Shown piece by piece: positions 1 through 8,827 of a DNA stretch of 64,000 nucleotides. Position 1 is the first letter of the stretch. Each line of letters begins with the position of its first letter. The notes beneath the pieces were generated by a model. It saw only the letters and a program-made list of their open reading frames with translations. It was not told where the DNA came from and ran no database searches. The stretch lies in assembly GCF_000422705.1 (NCBI RefSeq), contig NZ_AUGO01000002.1, positions 457,125 through 521,124 of the forward strand, given 5' to 3'. The position numbers and the translations under genes are program-made. This DNA is from Flavobacterium soli DSM 19725 (GTDB lineage: Bacteria > Bacteroidota > Bacteroidia > Flavobacteriales > Flavobacteriaceae).

Positions 1-1357
1 CGATATCTGGAAGAAGGAAGAAATCGCTATCGGTATCTCCCGAAAGGAATTTGATTCCGTTATCCGTCAATTCTACCTGGTTATTTTTTTCTTCAATTAC
101 AAAATACAACGCTTCATCAACCTTGTGCATTTCACGGTTGTTGTCCTGCATGTATTGATTTTCGGTTTTTTGAAGCAATTGTTTGATTCCTTCTTCACTC
201 AAAAATTTAATCAATGCTTTGTTTTTTGGTAAAGCTCTGTAAGCTCTCAGCAAAACGAAACCACCATCTTTGGTGTTTCCTTCTTTGATTAATTTTTTGG
301 CTTCTGCCAAAAATCCATTGGCCAACTGTCTTTGAAGGCTCACTAGATTTTCAACTTTTGGTTTCAATTCGTTAAACTCGTGACGATCTCCTTGTGGTAC
401 TGGTCCTGAAATAATCAAAGGTGTTCTAGCATCATCAATCAATACAGAATCGACCTCATCGACAATTGCATAGTTGTGTTTTCTTTGCACCAAATCCGCT
501 GGCGAATGTGCCATATTGTCTCTCAAATAATCAAAACCGAATTCGTTATTTGTTCCATAAGTAATATCAGCTTCATAAGCTTTTCTTCTTGCATCAGAGT
601 TTGGCTGGTGGTTGTCGATACAATCAACTGTGATTCCGTGGAATTCAAAAAGAGGTGCTTTCCAAGTGCTATCACGTTTTGCAAGATAATCATTCACTGT
701 TACCAAGTGTACTCCATTTCCAGTCAAGGCATTCAGGTAAAGAGGCAAAGTTGCCACAAGTGTTTTTCCTTCACCAGTTTGCATCTCAGCTACTTTTCCT
801 TGATGCAACACCATACCACCAATCAACTGAACATCATAATGGATCATGTCCCAAGTGATTTCTTTTCCAGCAGCGTTCCAAGAATTTGCCCAAACTGCAT
901 CGTCACCTTCAATCGTGATGTACCCTTTTGTAGCAGAAAGTTCTAGGTCTTTTGGAGTAGCTTTAACTCTGATTTGAGTATTTTCTTTAAATCTTCTAGC
1001 AGTTTCTTTTACAACAGCAAAAGCTTCAGGAAGTAAATCCATCAACGTTTTTTCGGAGATATCGTAGGCTTCTTTATCTAAGGCATCAATTGATGCATAG
1101 ATATCTTCCCTTGCGTCAATATCTTGCGTTTTTTCAACTTCTGCTTTCAAAGACTCGATTTTGTTGTCTTTTTCCAATCGAGCTTGTTTAATCTTTTCTT
1201 TGAACTCAACTGTTTTGGCTCTTAATTCATCATGTGATAAAGAAGCAAGCCCACTTTCGAGTGCCTTGATTTTTGTTAAGTAAGGTTGTAAAGATTTTAC
1301 ATCTTTTTCTGATTTGTCGCCTACAAAAGCTTTAAGTATGCTGTTTATGAAACTCAT
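1..1357 (-). CDS. secA: Preprotein translocase ATPase SecA, N-terminal part
   Basis: Motor ATPase that drives unfolded preproteins through SecYEG at the inner membrane. The reverse strand reads an open frame of about 452 codons from the ATG at 1357 and continues past the left window edge, so the last half or more is missing. The translation begins [11 protein letters not shown]. It holds the nucleotide-binding Walker A motif [16 protein letters not shown] near residue 195, the segment NDYLAKRD, the sequence [17 protein letters not shown], and the DEAD-type motif [17 protein letters not shown]. An insertion relative to short SecA proteins (around residues 60-100 and after the DEAD motif) fits the longer Bacteroidota SecA. 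A -7 box lies about 30 bp upstream, so it is probably transcribed apart from the DUF2795 gene that precedes it. Confidence 0.97.
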   Translation of the reverse strand, partial: MSFINSILKAFVGDKSEKDVKSLQPYLTKIKALESGLASLSHDELRAKTVEFKEKIKQARLEKDNKIESLKAEVEKTQDIDAREDIYASIDALDKEAYDISEKTLMDLLPEAFAVVKETARRFKENTQIRVKATPKDLELSATKGYITIEGDDAVWANSWNAAGKEITWDMIHYDVQLIGGMVLHQGKVAEMQTGEGKTLVATLPLYLNALTGNGVHLVTVNDYLAKRDSTWKAPLFEFHGITVDCIDNHQPNSDARRKAYEADITYGTNNEFGFDYLRDNMAHSPADLVQRKHNYAIVDEVDSVLIDDARTPLIISGPVPQGDRHEFNELKPKVENLVSLQRQLANGFLAEAKKLIKEGNTKDGGFVLLRAYRALPKNKALIKFLSEEGIKQLLQKTENQYMQDNNREMHKVDEALYFVIEEKNNQVELTDNGIKFLSGDTDSDFFLLPDI

Positions 1358-1387
1358 AATAATATATTTCTATTAAATAAAGGTGTG

Positions 1388-1395
1388 CAAATTTA
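1388..1395 (-). promoter_or_regulatory. -7 box of the secA promoter
   Basis: Reads TAAATTTG on the minus strand, matching the Bacteroidota TAnnTTTG -7 consensus. It lies 31 bp upstream of the secA ATG and just downstream of a terminator for the preceding gene. No convincing -33 element was identified. Confidence 0.6.
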
Positions 1396-1398
1396 ACC

Positions 1399-1426
1399 AA
1401 AAAAAAAGCCTCAATCGAGACTTTTT
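1399..1426 (-). terminator. Rho-independent terminator after the DUF2795 gene
   Basis: On the minus strand the stem AGTCTC/GAGGCT with loop GATT is followed by a run of T. It sits 15 bp downstream of the DUF2795 stop and before the secA promoter. Confidence 0.65.
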
Positions 1427-1440
1427 CATTGGTTTATTTT

Positions 1441-1662
1441 TTAATATTCATCCTCGTTCCAAAGATAATCTTCGTCGGTTGGATAATCAGGCCAAATTTC
1501 TTCCATTGATTCGTAAATCTCGCCTTCGTCTTCTATAGATTGTAGGTTTTCAACCACTTCAAGTGGAGCTCCCGCTCTAATAGCGTAGTCGATTAGTTCG
1601 TCTTTGGTTGCTGGCCACGGTGCATCGCTTAAATAGGATGCTAATTCTAATGTCCAATACAT
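1441..1662 (-). CDS. DUF2795 domain protein
   Basis: A 73-residue acidic soluble protein of unknown biochemical role. The core YWTLELASYLSDAPWPATKDELIDYAIR is the DUF2795 signature as I know it: aromatic start, the AxYLxxxxWPAxKxELI pattern, then a helix. The C-terminus is very acidic (DEDYLWNEDEY). In flavobacteria this small gene is a usual neighbour of secA, which is also its position here. The start ATG at 1662 is supported by a -7 box 24 bp upstream, and its own terminator separates it from secA. No catalytic residues are evident; a small regulatory or adaptor role is possible but unproven. Confidence 0.85.
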   Translation of the reverse strand: MYWTLELASYLSDAPWPATKDELIDYAIRAGAPLEVVENLQSIEDEGEIYESMEEIWPDYPTDEDYLWNEDEY

Positions 1663-1685
1663 CTGCTATCGATTTTTAGTTTATG

Positions 1686-1693
1686 CAAAAATA
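1686..1693 (-). promoter_or_regulatory. -7 box of the DUF2795 gene
   Basis: Reads TATTTTTG on the minus strand, 24 bp upstream of the ATG at 1662. Confidence 0.55.
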
Positions 1694-1837
1694 AATTTTT
1701 TACTGAAATAGTCAAGTAAAATTTAGTTTATTTTCAGAAAGTTAAGAACGTGTTTGCAATAATTAGGGTCCAATGGCTGTAAACACTGCATTTTAGATCT
1801 AAATATTTACAAAAGATTAACACAAAATATATTGAAA

Positions 1838-2410
1838 CTATAATTTAGTCGGAATCCATTTTACTTCTTCTGCTTGAAGGTCTGAGGACAACTTCCGTGC
1901 CAATACAAAAAGGTAGTCAGAAAGTCGGTTTAGGTACTTGATAACGTAGTCATCGGTAGGTTCTAGTTCGTTTAAATGCACCGCTAATCTTTCCGCTCGA
2001 CGGCAAACACAACGTGCAATGTGACAATATGACACGGTTGTGTGGCCACCTGGTAAAACAAAATGTGTCATCTGAGGAAGACTATTTTCCATTTCATCAA
2101 TTTCATTTTCAAGTAATTGAATGTCTCCTTCAATGATTTTTGGAATATTCAATCGCTCTTTTCCATTTTTTAAAAGTTCTTTTGCGGGCGGAGTAGCCAA
2201 TATGGCACCAACGGTAAAGAGCCTATCTTGAATTTCAATCAAAATTTCTTTATAATGAGTGTTCATTTCTTGGTCGCGTATCAATCCGATATGTGAATTT
2301 AATTCATCGACAGTTCCGTAACTTTCAATTCGAATATGGTGTTTCGGAACCCTGTCGCCTCCAAAAAGTGCTGTTGTTCCCTTATCTCCGGTTTTTGTAT
2401 ATACTTTCAT
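1838..2410 (-). CDS. PduO-type ATP:cob(I)alamin adenosyltransferase
   Basis: Transfers the adenosyl group of ATP to cob(I)alamin to make coenzyme B12 in the cytoplasm. The 190-residue length is normal for the family. The N-terminal ATP-binding motif MKVYTKTGDKGTTALFGGDR is complete, followed by ESYGTVDELNSHIG. The helix CHIARCVCRRAERLAV near residue 130 carries the R-x-x-E-R residues that bind ATP, and the C-terminal YLNRLSDYLFVLAR segment is typical. No cobalamin biosynthesis genes are nearby, so it probably serves salvaged corrinoid. A B12-type radical SAM gene lies at 33.5 kb in the same window, but no functional link is shown. The gene stands alone between two intergenic regions. Confidence 0.95.
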   Translation of the reverse strand: MKVYTKTGDKGTTALFGGDRVPKHHIRIESYGTVDELNSHIGLIRDQEMNTHYKEILIEIQDRLFTVGAILATPPAKELLKNGKERLNIPKIIEGDIQLLENEIDEMENSLPQMTHFVLPGGHTTVSYCHIARCVCRRAERLAVHLNELEPTDDYVIKYLNRLSDYLFVLARKLSSDLQAEEVKWIPTKL

Positions 2411-2641
2411 AATTTTTATGCTTGTTTTGCAAAGGTTAAAAGTTTTTTGAAATTTACTTCTTAATTGACAAATTTAATTTGCAAGGTTTTTATCCAAAAC
2501 AATACTACTATTTAAAACATATAGCTTTATATGATTTTATTTAAAAGTTATATAATTTATATATTTTTACTGAAAAACAGATAAAATATTAAATTATTCA
2601 TAAAATATTAACTTAAATTAAGGTTGTATTTGATTTTAGCC

Positions 2642-2649
2642 TACATTTG
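2642..2649 (+). promoter_or_regulatory. -7 box of the lipoprotein gene at 2679
   Basis: TACATTTG, 29 bp upstream of the ATG. The 268-bp gap before it (2411-2678) is otherwise very AT-rich, with no gene visible. Confidence 0.6.
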
Positions 2650-2678
2650 TTTGAAATAAAATCAAAAACTAAATTATT

Positions 2679-3341
2679 ATGAAAAAGATCAATTTATTAT
2701 TAGGAGCGGCAGTTGTTGCCGTAAGTTTTACATCTTGCAAAAGCGAGGCAGAAAAAAATGCTGAAGTAACTTTTGACAGATATGAAAAATATGTAGATTC
2801 AGTTAACAACATTGCTGTTGCAGATGCACAAGCAAATTGGGAATCGATTGACGCAACTTACAATGAGCAAACTTCTAATGCAGAAGCGGCACTTGTAGAT
2901 GCAGCAGACAAAACAAATGCAGAAAACAGAGTTGAGAAAGCAAAAGCAAAATATGCTGAGCTGAAAGCAAAAATGGAAGCCGAAGCTGCTGCAAATGCTC
3001 CAGCCGATAGAAAACAAGCTTTAAGAGATGCTTATTTTGGAGCTGGAACAATTGGTGAAGACATGAGCTTTGCTTGGGTAAATAAAGATAACATCTTGAA
3101 AGTTTATAATGATTTTTACAATGAATTCGAGGAAAACAAGGATTCTTATTCAAGAGAAGATTTTGATGAAATAAAAGCGATGTATGAAGCTTTGGATGCT
3201 CATAAAAACACAGTAGAAAAAGAAGGTTTGTCTTCTAGCGATAATGCTAAGATTGCAGAATTAAAACTTAAATTTGCTCCAAAATTCAAATGGGAAAGAA
3301 TGGGGGCTAAAGCAAATGAAAATGCTGATGCTAAAGATTAA
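2679..3341 (+). CDS. Secreted alpha-helical lipoprotein (DUF6565-like)
   Basis: A 220-residue lipoprotein of unknown function. The signal peptide MKKINLLLGAAVVAVSFTSC ends in a lipobox with the acylated Cys at residue 20. The mature part is rich in Ala, Glu, Lys and Asn and is predicted to be almost entirely helical or coiled-coil, with repeated AExxxxAKAKYAELKAKMEAEA patterns at residues 60-110. It resembles the DUF6565-type lipoproteins of Bacteroidota, but that assignment is by general appearance only. It is monocistronic: its own -7 box lies upstream and a strong terminator follows. High Ala content and a consistent frame support a real, well-expressed gene. Confidence 0.85.
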   Translation: MKKINLLLGAAVVAVSFTSCKSEAEKNAEVTFDRYEKYVDSVNNIAVADAQANWESIDATYNEQTSNAEAALVDAADKTNAENRVEKAKAKYAELKAKMEAEAAANAPADRKQALRDAYFGAGTIGEDMSFAWVNKDNILKVYNDFYNEFEENKDSYSREDFDEIKAMYEALDAHKNTVEKEGLSSSDNAKIAELKLKFAPKFKWERMGAKANENADAKD

Positions 3342-3372
3342 TCTCTTATTTATATAAAAATAAAAAAAGGAT

Positions 3373-3405
3373 AAAAGCTGTACAATTTTGTACAGCTTTT
3401 TTTTT
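3373..3405 (+). terminator. Rho-independent terminator
   Basis: Stem AAAAGCTGTACA/TGTACAGCTTTT followed by a T run of about nine, 32 bp after the lipoprotein stop. Confidence 0.9.
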
Positions 3406-3542
3406 GTAAATAAAAAGCTATCCGTTACTCATGCATTTTAATTATCTTTATAAAATAGTAGCCGCTTCTTTATTTTAATAACATTAAGTTAACATTAGTG
3501 CCAAATACTTAAAGGATTTTTGCGGAAAATTTATAGAACAAG

Positions 3543-5789
3543 ATGGAACAAGTTTATGTGATCATGTTAATTGCTTTAGGTGTTTTGGCAATTATAGACT
3601 TAGTTGTTGGTGTTAGTAATGATGCTGTGAACTTCTTAAATTCTGCAATTGGCTCAAAAGCAGTATCATTCAAAACGACTATGATCGTGGCAAGTGCTGG
3701 AGTTTTAGTTGGAGCTTTGTTTTCAAGCGGAATGATGGAAATTGCCCGAAGTGGTATTTTTGTGCCAAGCATGTTTAGTTTTAATGATGTGATGTTTATT
3801 TTCTTGGCTGTGATGATAGCCGATATTTTTTTACTGGATGTCTTTAATTCTTTAGGATTACCAACTTCAACAACAGTTTCTATTATTTTTGAGTTATTGG
3901 GAGCTGCGGTTTGTTTAGCACTTTATAAAATATATACTACTGATGATACTTTTGATAATTTAGGAATGTATATTAACACCAAAAAAGCTTCCGAGATTGT
4001 TTATAGTATATTACTTTCGGTAGTTTTATCTTTTTCTATAGGTAGTTTTGTGCAATATGCTTCCCGATTAATTTTTACTTTCCACTATGAAAAAAAATTA
4101 AAATATTTTGGAGCTATCTTTGGTGGAGTTGCTATAACAGCCATTACTTTCTTTATTTTAATCAAAGGTTTAAAAGGTGTTTCATTCATATCCAAAGAAC
4201 AATTTGGGTGGATTAAAGATAACCAATTGCTTATTTTAGGGATAAATTTTGTTTTCTTTTTTGTACTTTCCCAAATACTTATTAGTTATTTTAAAACCAA
4301 TATCTTAAAAGTTATTATTATTATTGGAACCTTTGCATTAGCATTGGCATTTGCTGGAAATGATTTGGTAAACTTTATTGGGGTGCCAATCGCTGCATTC
4401 AATTCCTATGAAATTTTTAATGGTAGTGGTATATCAGGTGATACTTTCATGATGGGAGCTTTGGCTGATGATAACATTGTAGCCCCATTTTATTTTTTAT
4501 TATTTGCAGGTATTGTGATGGTTGTTACACTTTGGACCTCAAAAAAGGCAAAGAGTGTCATCGAAACTGGAGTAAACCTTTCACGTCAAGGTGAGGGGAT
4601 TGAAAAATTCACACCCAATACGGCTTCGAGAGGGATTGTTAGATTTGGTGTCGCTATTGGCGAGGGTATTAATTATTTTTTGCCAAAAAAACTACAAATA
4701 AAAATCGATAACAGATTTAAAAATGTAGAAAGAACTACTAAAATGACCGATGACGAACCAGCTTTCGATATGGTTAGAGCTTCTGTAAACCTTATGGTTG
4801 CTAGTATTTTGATTTCTATTGGAACTTCTTTAAAATTACCACTTTCTACTACTTATGTGACCTTTATGGTGGCAATGGGAACCTCATTTGCTGATCGAGC
4901 TTGGGACAGAGAAAGTGCAGTTTATAGGATTGCTGGAGTTTTTAAAGTAATTGGAGGTTGGTTCTTTACCGCAATCGTTGCTTTTTTACTGGCTTTTATA
5001 TTGGCTTATATTCTAAAAGTAGGTGAAGTTTTTGCCTTTGTAGCTTTATTGCTTTTGCTTGGGATTTTGTTGTATAGAAGTGCTAGAAAACACAAACAAA
5101 AAGTTAAAAATGAGGACGAAATAAAGAGTTTGCGAAAGGAAGACATAGGTAACGTTACTGAAATGATCACAGAAAGTTCGGCCCAAATTTCAAAAGTGTT
5201 TAGAAAAACAAGTGCTTTATATTCTAATTTGATCGATAACCTGAGTTTACAAGATTTAGCCAAATTAAAAGAAAATAAAAAAGATCAAAAGAAGCTAGAA
5301 AAGGAAATAGACGAATTAAAGAGCAATGTGTTTTATTTCATCAAAAATCTGGATGATAACTCAGTTGAAGCTAGTAAATTTTATATTCTTATCCTGGGTT
5401 ATTTGCAAGATATGGTTCAATCTATCGATTTTATTACTTCAAACAGTTATTCGCATGTAAATAATAATCACAAGCAATTAAAATTCAATCAAATTCGTGA
5501 TTTGAAAACCATAGATGGTCAATTGCAAAACTTATTACAAGTTTTAGAAGATAGTTTTAAAACAGAAGATTTCTCAAAAATCGACCTCATTTTAAAGGAC
5601 AAACAAGTTGTTTTGGATACAGTTTCTGAATTAATTTCAAAGCAAATTAGAAGGATCAGGACTACTGAAACCAGCCCGAAAAACAGCAAATTATATTTTT
5701 CTTTGTTGCTGGAAACTAATGATTTAGTGAAGTCAATTATGAATTTATTGGAATTGTTTAAGGAGTTCAATGAACTCAATAAGAAATAA
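3543..5789 (+). CDS. PiT-family inorganic phosphate transporter with cytoplasmic tail
   Basis: Imports phosphate, probably with a cation, across the inner membrane. Two inverted PiT signatures are present: GVSNDAVNFLNSAIGSKA near residue 22 and AGNDLVNFIGVPIAAFNSY near residue 277. About ten or more hydrophobic helices fill residues 1-520, including LGLPTSTTVSIIFELLG and LKLPLSTTYVTFMVAMG, the usual paired PiT motifs. Residues 525-748 form a long charged helical tail (KENKKDQKKLEKEIDELKS) resembling a PhoU-type helical domain fused to the transporter. Typical PiT proteins are about 400-550 residues, so the tail is the notable feature. The gene ends 6 bp from a convergent methyltransferase gene, with no obvious terminator between them. 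Confidence 0.93.
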   Translation: MEQVYVIMLIALGVLAIIDLVVGVSNDAVNFLNSAIGSKAVSFKTTMIVASAGVLVGALFSSGMMEIARSGIFVPSMFSFNDVMFIFLAVMIADIFLLDVFNSLGLPTSTTVSIIFELLGAAVCLALYKIYTTDDTFDNLGMYINTKKASEIVYSILLSVVLSFSIGSFVQYASRLIFTFHYEKKLKYFGAIFGGVAITAITFFILIKGLKGVSFISKEQFGWIKDNQLLILGINFVFFFVLSQILISYFKTNILKVIIIIGTFALALAFAGNDLVNFIGVPIAAFNSYEIFNGSGISGDTFMMGALADDNIVAPFYFLLFAGIVMVVTLWTSKKAKSVIETGVNLSRQGEGIEKFTPNTASRGIVRFGVAIGEGINYFLPKKLQIKIDNRFKNVERTTKMTDDEPAFDMVRASVNLMVASILISIGTSLKLPLSTTYVTFMVAMGTSFADRAWDRESAVYRIAGVFKVIGGWFFTAIVAFLLAFILAYILKVGEVFAFVALLLLLGILLYRSARKHKQKVKNEDEIKSLRKEDIGNVTEMITESSAQISKVFRKTSALYSNLIDNLSLQDLAKLKENKKDQKKLEKEIDELKSNVFYFIKNLDDNSVEASKFYILILGYLQDMVQSIDFITSNSYSHVNNNHKQLKFNQIRDLKTIDGQLQNLLQVLEDSFKTEDFSKIDLILKDKQVVLDTVSELISKQIRRIRTTETSPKNSKLYFSLLLETNDLVKSIMNLLELFKEFNELNKK

Positions 5790-5795
5790 AAAGAA

Positions 5796-6635
5796 TTAAT
5801 GGAGTAATCCCCAAAGGTTTTTTATTCCTAGAATAGTATCAAAAAAAAGTGATTTTGAAGTTCGGATGATAAAATCTTCCTTCACCTGTTCTTTCCTAAA
5901 AAAGACAAAACCCCATTGAAATGTGTCGATTGTGACCGTTACTTTGGGGTGTTTTTTTATAATTTCCCAAGCTTCTTCCATTCCTACAGACCAATGGATG
6001 TCGTCGAAAATCCAAACGGTTTCGTTGGAAATAGTTGGCAATAAAAGTTCGAAATAATTTAAGGTTGCTTGTTTAGAATGATTTCCGTCGAAGTAGATAA
6101 GGTTTAAGGTTTGAGGTTTAAGGTTTAAGGTTTGCAGGTAGCTTTCAAATTCAGTTACAACAAAATTGATTTTATTTTTAATTGGTAATAATTGTAATTG
6201 ATTTTTAGCAATTGTGATTGTATTTAGACAACCTTCTAAAGTGGTAATTTCAGCAAAATTATTTTGAGCTAAAGCAGAAGTTGCTAAACCCAGAGAAGTT
6301 CCGATTTCTAAAATTTTTTCGGGTTGAAAATAATTTACCAATCGAAACAAAAGCTGTGCATCTTTTGAAGAAATACCGGCATTTTTTGCAATTTGGTTTA
6401 TTGACCTTGTGTTTGATTTAAAAACCCTCGAACCCGCTCCAAAATCAGTGACTTCGATTGTGTTTTTGTTTTGCAAAAGCGAATTTCGATAGTCATCCAA
6501 AATTTTATAGGCTTCATAATTTTTCTTGTCATAAAAACATTTCCAAACCAAATCAAAAACAAACGGCGAATGCACTCCGTGAGCATTAGTCGATTTCCAC
6601 AGGAATTTTAAATATGATTTGAAAATATGTTGCAT
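5796..6635 (-). CDS. SAM-dependent class I methyltransferase
   Basis: A 279-residue O-methyltransferase-like protein. It has SAM-binding motif I (ILEIGTSLGLATSALA) near residue 108, an acidic residue following strand 2 (ITTLEGC), and the later motif LNLIYFDGNHSKQATLNYFE, which matches the LIFIDADHSY-type motif of class I O-methyltransferases. The substrate is unknown. It is convergent with the phosphate transporter. Oddly, the stretch coding residues 169-180 (QTLNLKPQTLNL) is made of five copies of a 7-bp tandem unit, so a change in unit number would shift the frame. The N-terminal part (HGVHSPFVFDLV) is conserved in flavobacterial homologues as I recall. Confidence 0.85.
   Translation of the reverse strand: MQHIFKSYLKFLWKSTNAHGVHSPFVFDLVWKCFYDKKNYEAYKILDDYRNSLLQNKNTIEVTDFGAGSRVFKSNTRSINQIAKNAGISSKDAQLLFRLVNYFQPEKILEIGTSLGLATSALAQNNFAEITTLEGCLNTITIAKNQLQLLPIKNKINFVVTEFESYLQTLNLKPQTLNLIYFDGNHSKQATLNYFELLLPTISNETVWIFDDIHWSVGMEEAWEIIKKHPKVTVTIDTFQWGFVFFRKEQVKEDFIIRTSKSLFFDTILGIKNLWGLLH
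6099..6133. repeat. 7-bp tandem repeat inside the methyltransferase gene
   Basis: Five head-to-tail units of AAGGTTT (the third reads GAGGTTT) inside the coding frame of the methyltransferase. The unit is the reverse complement of the AAACCTT array at 56701-56742. Confidence 0.95.
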
Positions 6636-6685
6636 AATTTATAAAGTGGAGCGAAGATACAAATAGAATTGCAATCAGAAAATTT

Positions 6686-6760
6686 GCCACAGATTTGGAG
6701 AATTTAAATGATTTTAAAATTTTACAGAAAAAATCCGTGCTAATCTGTATAATCTGTGGC
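6686..6760. repeat. Inverted repeat GCCACAGATT...AATCTGTGGC
   Basis: Ten-base perfect inverted arms at 6686-6695 and 6751-6760 flank an AT-rich centre. The same arm sequence recurs at 9692-9727, in the opposite order, as a tight hairpin. It lies between the methyltransferase promoter region and the SDR promoter. Confidence 0.8.
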
Positions 6761-6773
6761 AAAAAATAAAACC

Positions 6774-6781
6774 TATCTTTG
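6774..6781 (+). promoter_or_regulatory. -7 box of the SDR gene
   Basis: TATCTTTG followed by CATCC, 33 bp upstream of the first ATG. A clear match to the Bacteroidota TAnnTTTG consensus. Confidence 0.7.
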
Positions 6782-6814
6782 CATCCGATGAATTCGCAAA
6801 AGCAATTCTACTGA

Positions 6815-8368
6815 ATGATAATGAACGAAGAAATAGAAACACAAAATATACTTTCTGCAGAAGATATCGACCGCTGTATCGCAGTTTTAGAACAATTAAA
6901 TGCAGAAACTTCCCAAATTTTTGAAATTCCAAAAGAGCAAAGAACCGCTTTAATCAAAGCGGCCGGAAAGTTCTCAAGACCCGATCGGGAAGAGTTTTCA
7001 AAAAGAAAAAAAGATGCAAAGGCTTTAGCCAAAAAAAGAGAAGAAACCAGGGATAGAACTGCGAGAAAAGAAACCGGGATTCGTTCGGCTCGTGAGGCAA
7101 GCGTTTTTGTTGCCCCAAAATTATTGGCTTCAAATGAACTTCTGAATAAAGAAATACCAGAACTTAAAATCCCAAAAACCTGCTACATCTGCAAAACAAA
7201 ATTCACGAAGATGCACCATTTTTATGATACGATGTGTACAGATTGTGGCGATTTCAATTATGCAAAACGTTTTCAAACCGCCGATGTAAACGGACAAATT
7301 GCCGTTATCACAGGTTCTCGTTTAAAAATTGGCTATCATATAACTTTGATGTTGTTGAGAGGTGGAGCGACAGTAATTGCTACAACTCGTTTTCCAGTAG
7401 ATTCTGCCATTCGCTTTGCGAAAGAAGAAGATTTCAAAGATTGGGGACATCGTTTAAAAATTCACGGATTGGATTTGCGACATATTCCAAGCGTGGAGAT
7501 TTTCTGCAATTTCATCGAGCAAAAATACGGACGATTGGATATTTTGATTAATAATGCGGCACAAACCGTGAGAAGACCTTCTGGTTTTTATGCACATATG
7601 ATGGAAAATGAAGAAAAACCCATTTCGTCTTTTCATCCAGATGTTCAAAGCTTGTTGAACGACCATTTGAACTGTCTAGAAGAATTAAAAATACTGACAA
7701 TCGGTGCTTCTTCCAACCAAAATATGCCGGTAACTTGGCACGGACCTGAACCTGGAATTGGTTTGAGGGCTTCCGCCAAATTATCGCAGATTCCTTATTC
7801 GTTTGACAATACGTTGGTGGCACAAGAAGTTTTCCCTGAAGGAGAATTGGATGCCGACTTGCAACAAGTTGATTTAAGAAAAACCAACAGCTGGCGTTTA
7901 AAGTTGGGTCAAATTGAAACCACTGAAATGATCGAAGTGCAATTGGTTAATTCTGTAGCACCATTCGTTTTGTGCAACCGACTTTCGGAAGTGATGAAGA
8001 AAGACAAAACGGGAAAAAAACACATTATAAACGTTTCGGCGATGGAAGGCAAGTTTTACCGAGATTTCAAGGAGGACCGCCATCCACATACCAATATGGC
8101 GAAAGCCGCTTTGAATATGTTGACACATACAGCAGCAGGAACTTTGGCAAAAGACGGTATTTTTATGAACGCCGTTGACACCGGTTGGGTAACGGATGAA
8201 GATCCAGCCGAATTGGCCAAAAAGAAACAAGAAGAAAAAGATTTTCAACCACCATTGGATATTGTAGATGGTGCGGCAAGAGTGATGGATCCTTTATTCG
8301 ACGGCATCAATACAGGAAAACATTGGTGCGGTAAATTTTTGAAAGATTATAATCCGATAGCTTGGTAA
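6815..8368 (+). CDS. Short-chain dehydrogenase/reductase with N-terminal zinc-finger region
   Basis: NAD(P)-dependent oxidoreductase of the SDR superfamily, substrate unknown. Residues 1-110 are a charged, Lys/Arg-rich extension ([19 protein letters not shown]). Residues 126-150 hold paired CxxC motifs (CYICKTKF and [14 protein letters not shown]) likely to bind zinc. The Rossmann part starts at [22 protein letters not shown] and continues with [14 protein letters not shown]. The active-site region [13 protein letters not shown] followed by [19 protein letters not shown] provides the Ser and the Y/K-equivalent segment, although the usual YxxxK reads NMAKAALN with no Tyr visible. At 517 residues it is twice the length of a classical SDR. 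Translation could start at 6815 or at the second ATG (6821). Its own promoter and terminator make it monocistronic. Confidence 0.88.
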   Translation: MIMNEEIETQNILSAEDIDRCIAVLEQLNAETSQIFEIPKEQRTALIKAAGKFSRPDREEFSKRKKDAKALAKKREETRDRTARKETGIRSAREASVFVAPKLLASNELLNKEIPELKIPKTCYICKTKFTKMHHFYDTMCTDCGDFNYAKRFQTADVNGQIAVITGSRLKIGYHITLMLLRGGATVIATTRFPVDSAIRFAKEEDFKDWGHRLKIHGLDLRHIPSVEIFCNFIEQKYGRLDILINNAAQTVRRPSGFYAHMMENEEKPISSFHPDVQSLLNDHLNCLEELKILTIGASSNQNMPVTWHGPEPGIGLRASAKLSQIPYSFDNTLVAQEVFPEGELDADLQQVDLRKTNSWRLKLGQIETTEMIEVQLVNSVAPFVLCNRLSEVMKKDKTGKKHIINVSAMEGKFYRDFKEDRHPHTNMAKAALNMLTHTAAGTLAKDGIFMNAVDTGWVTDEDPAELAKKKQEEKDFQPPLDIVDGAARVMDPLFDGINTGKHWCGKFLKDYNPIAW

Positions 8369-8381
8369 GCTAGATTTATAC

Positions 8382-8429
8382 AAATGAAAAAGCCACAACA
8401 GAATGTATAATGTTGTGGCTTTTTCATTT
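8382..8429. terminator. Bidirectional terminator
   Basis: Long perfect stem AATGAAAAAGCCACAACA / TGTTGTGGCTTTTTCATT with a 10-base loop. It lies between the convergent SDR gene (+) and the small membrane protein (-). Confidence 0.92.
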
Positions 8430-8441
8430 CTAAGAATAAAT

Positions 8442-8726
8442 TTAAGAACCTGCAAAAGAGGTTCCAAAAACACCTACTGCAAGTTCAGCCCAAACTAGGA
8501 ACAGAACAACTAAAGTTCCTAATACCATTCCGATTCTGGCTCTTTTTTCTTTTACATTTCTAGCTATAACCTCAATCACGATTCCGGTTCCTAACAAAAG
8601 GATTCCGGCAATTATAAAGTCGGATACGGTCCAAACGACCTCATTTGTGAATTGCATTGCCACTAGAGGAATGCATAAAAGTACTGCTACAGCTATAAAA
8701 ATATCCATTAATCTTTTATTTTCCAT
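8442..8726 (-). CDS. Small membrane protein, function unknown
   Basis: A 94-residue protein with three predicted membrane helices: residues 8-26 (IFIAVAVLLCIPLVAMQF), 33-55 (VSDFIIAGILLLGTGIVIEVIA) and 66-90 (IGMVLGTLVVLFLVWAELAVGVFG). A short basic loop (RNVKEKRARIG) between helices 2 and 3 suggests that loop faces the cytoplasm. I do not recognise a named family. The ATG at 8726 is supported by a -7 box 25 bp upstream, and the frame ends at a strong bidirectional terminator, so it is a single-gene unit. Confidence 0.8.
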   Translation of the reverse strand: MENKRLMDIFIAVAVLLCIPLVAMQFTNEVVWTVSDFIIAGILLLGTGIVIEVIARNVKEKRARIGMVLGTLVVLFLVWAELAVGVFGTSFAGS

Positions 8727-8750
8727 AACGTTTCAAGTTTAAATTCTTAA

Positions 8751-8758
8751 CAAATATA
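8751..8758 (-). promoter_or_regulatory. -7 box of the small membrane protein gene
   Basis: Reads TATATTTG on the minus strand, 25 bp upstream of the ATG at 8726. Confidence 0.55.
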
Positions 8759-8802
8759 ATAAACTTTGAAATACAAAGTACTTTTAAATTAAAAATATTT
8801 TA

Positions 8803-8810
8803 TACTTTTG
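8803..8810 (+). promoter_or_regulatory. -7 box of the MpaB-like gene
   Basis: TACTTTTG, 17 bp upstream of the ATG at 8828, implying a short leader. Confidence 0.6.
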
Positions 8811-8827
8811 AAAAAAAATAAATTGGT

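Noticed and set aside
476..946. Plus-strand open frame inside secA
   Set aside because: It lies antisense within a clear SecA frame, and its translation is Cys/Ser/Ile-rich without family features.
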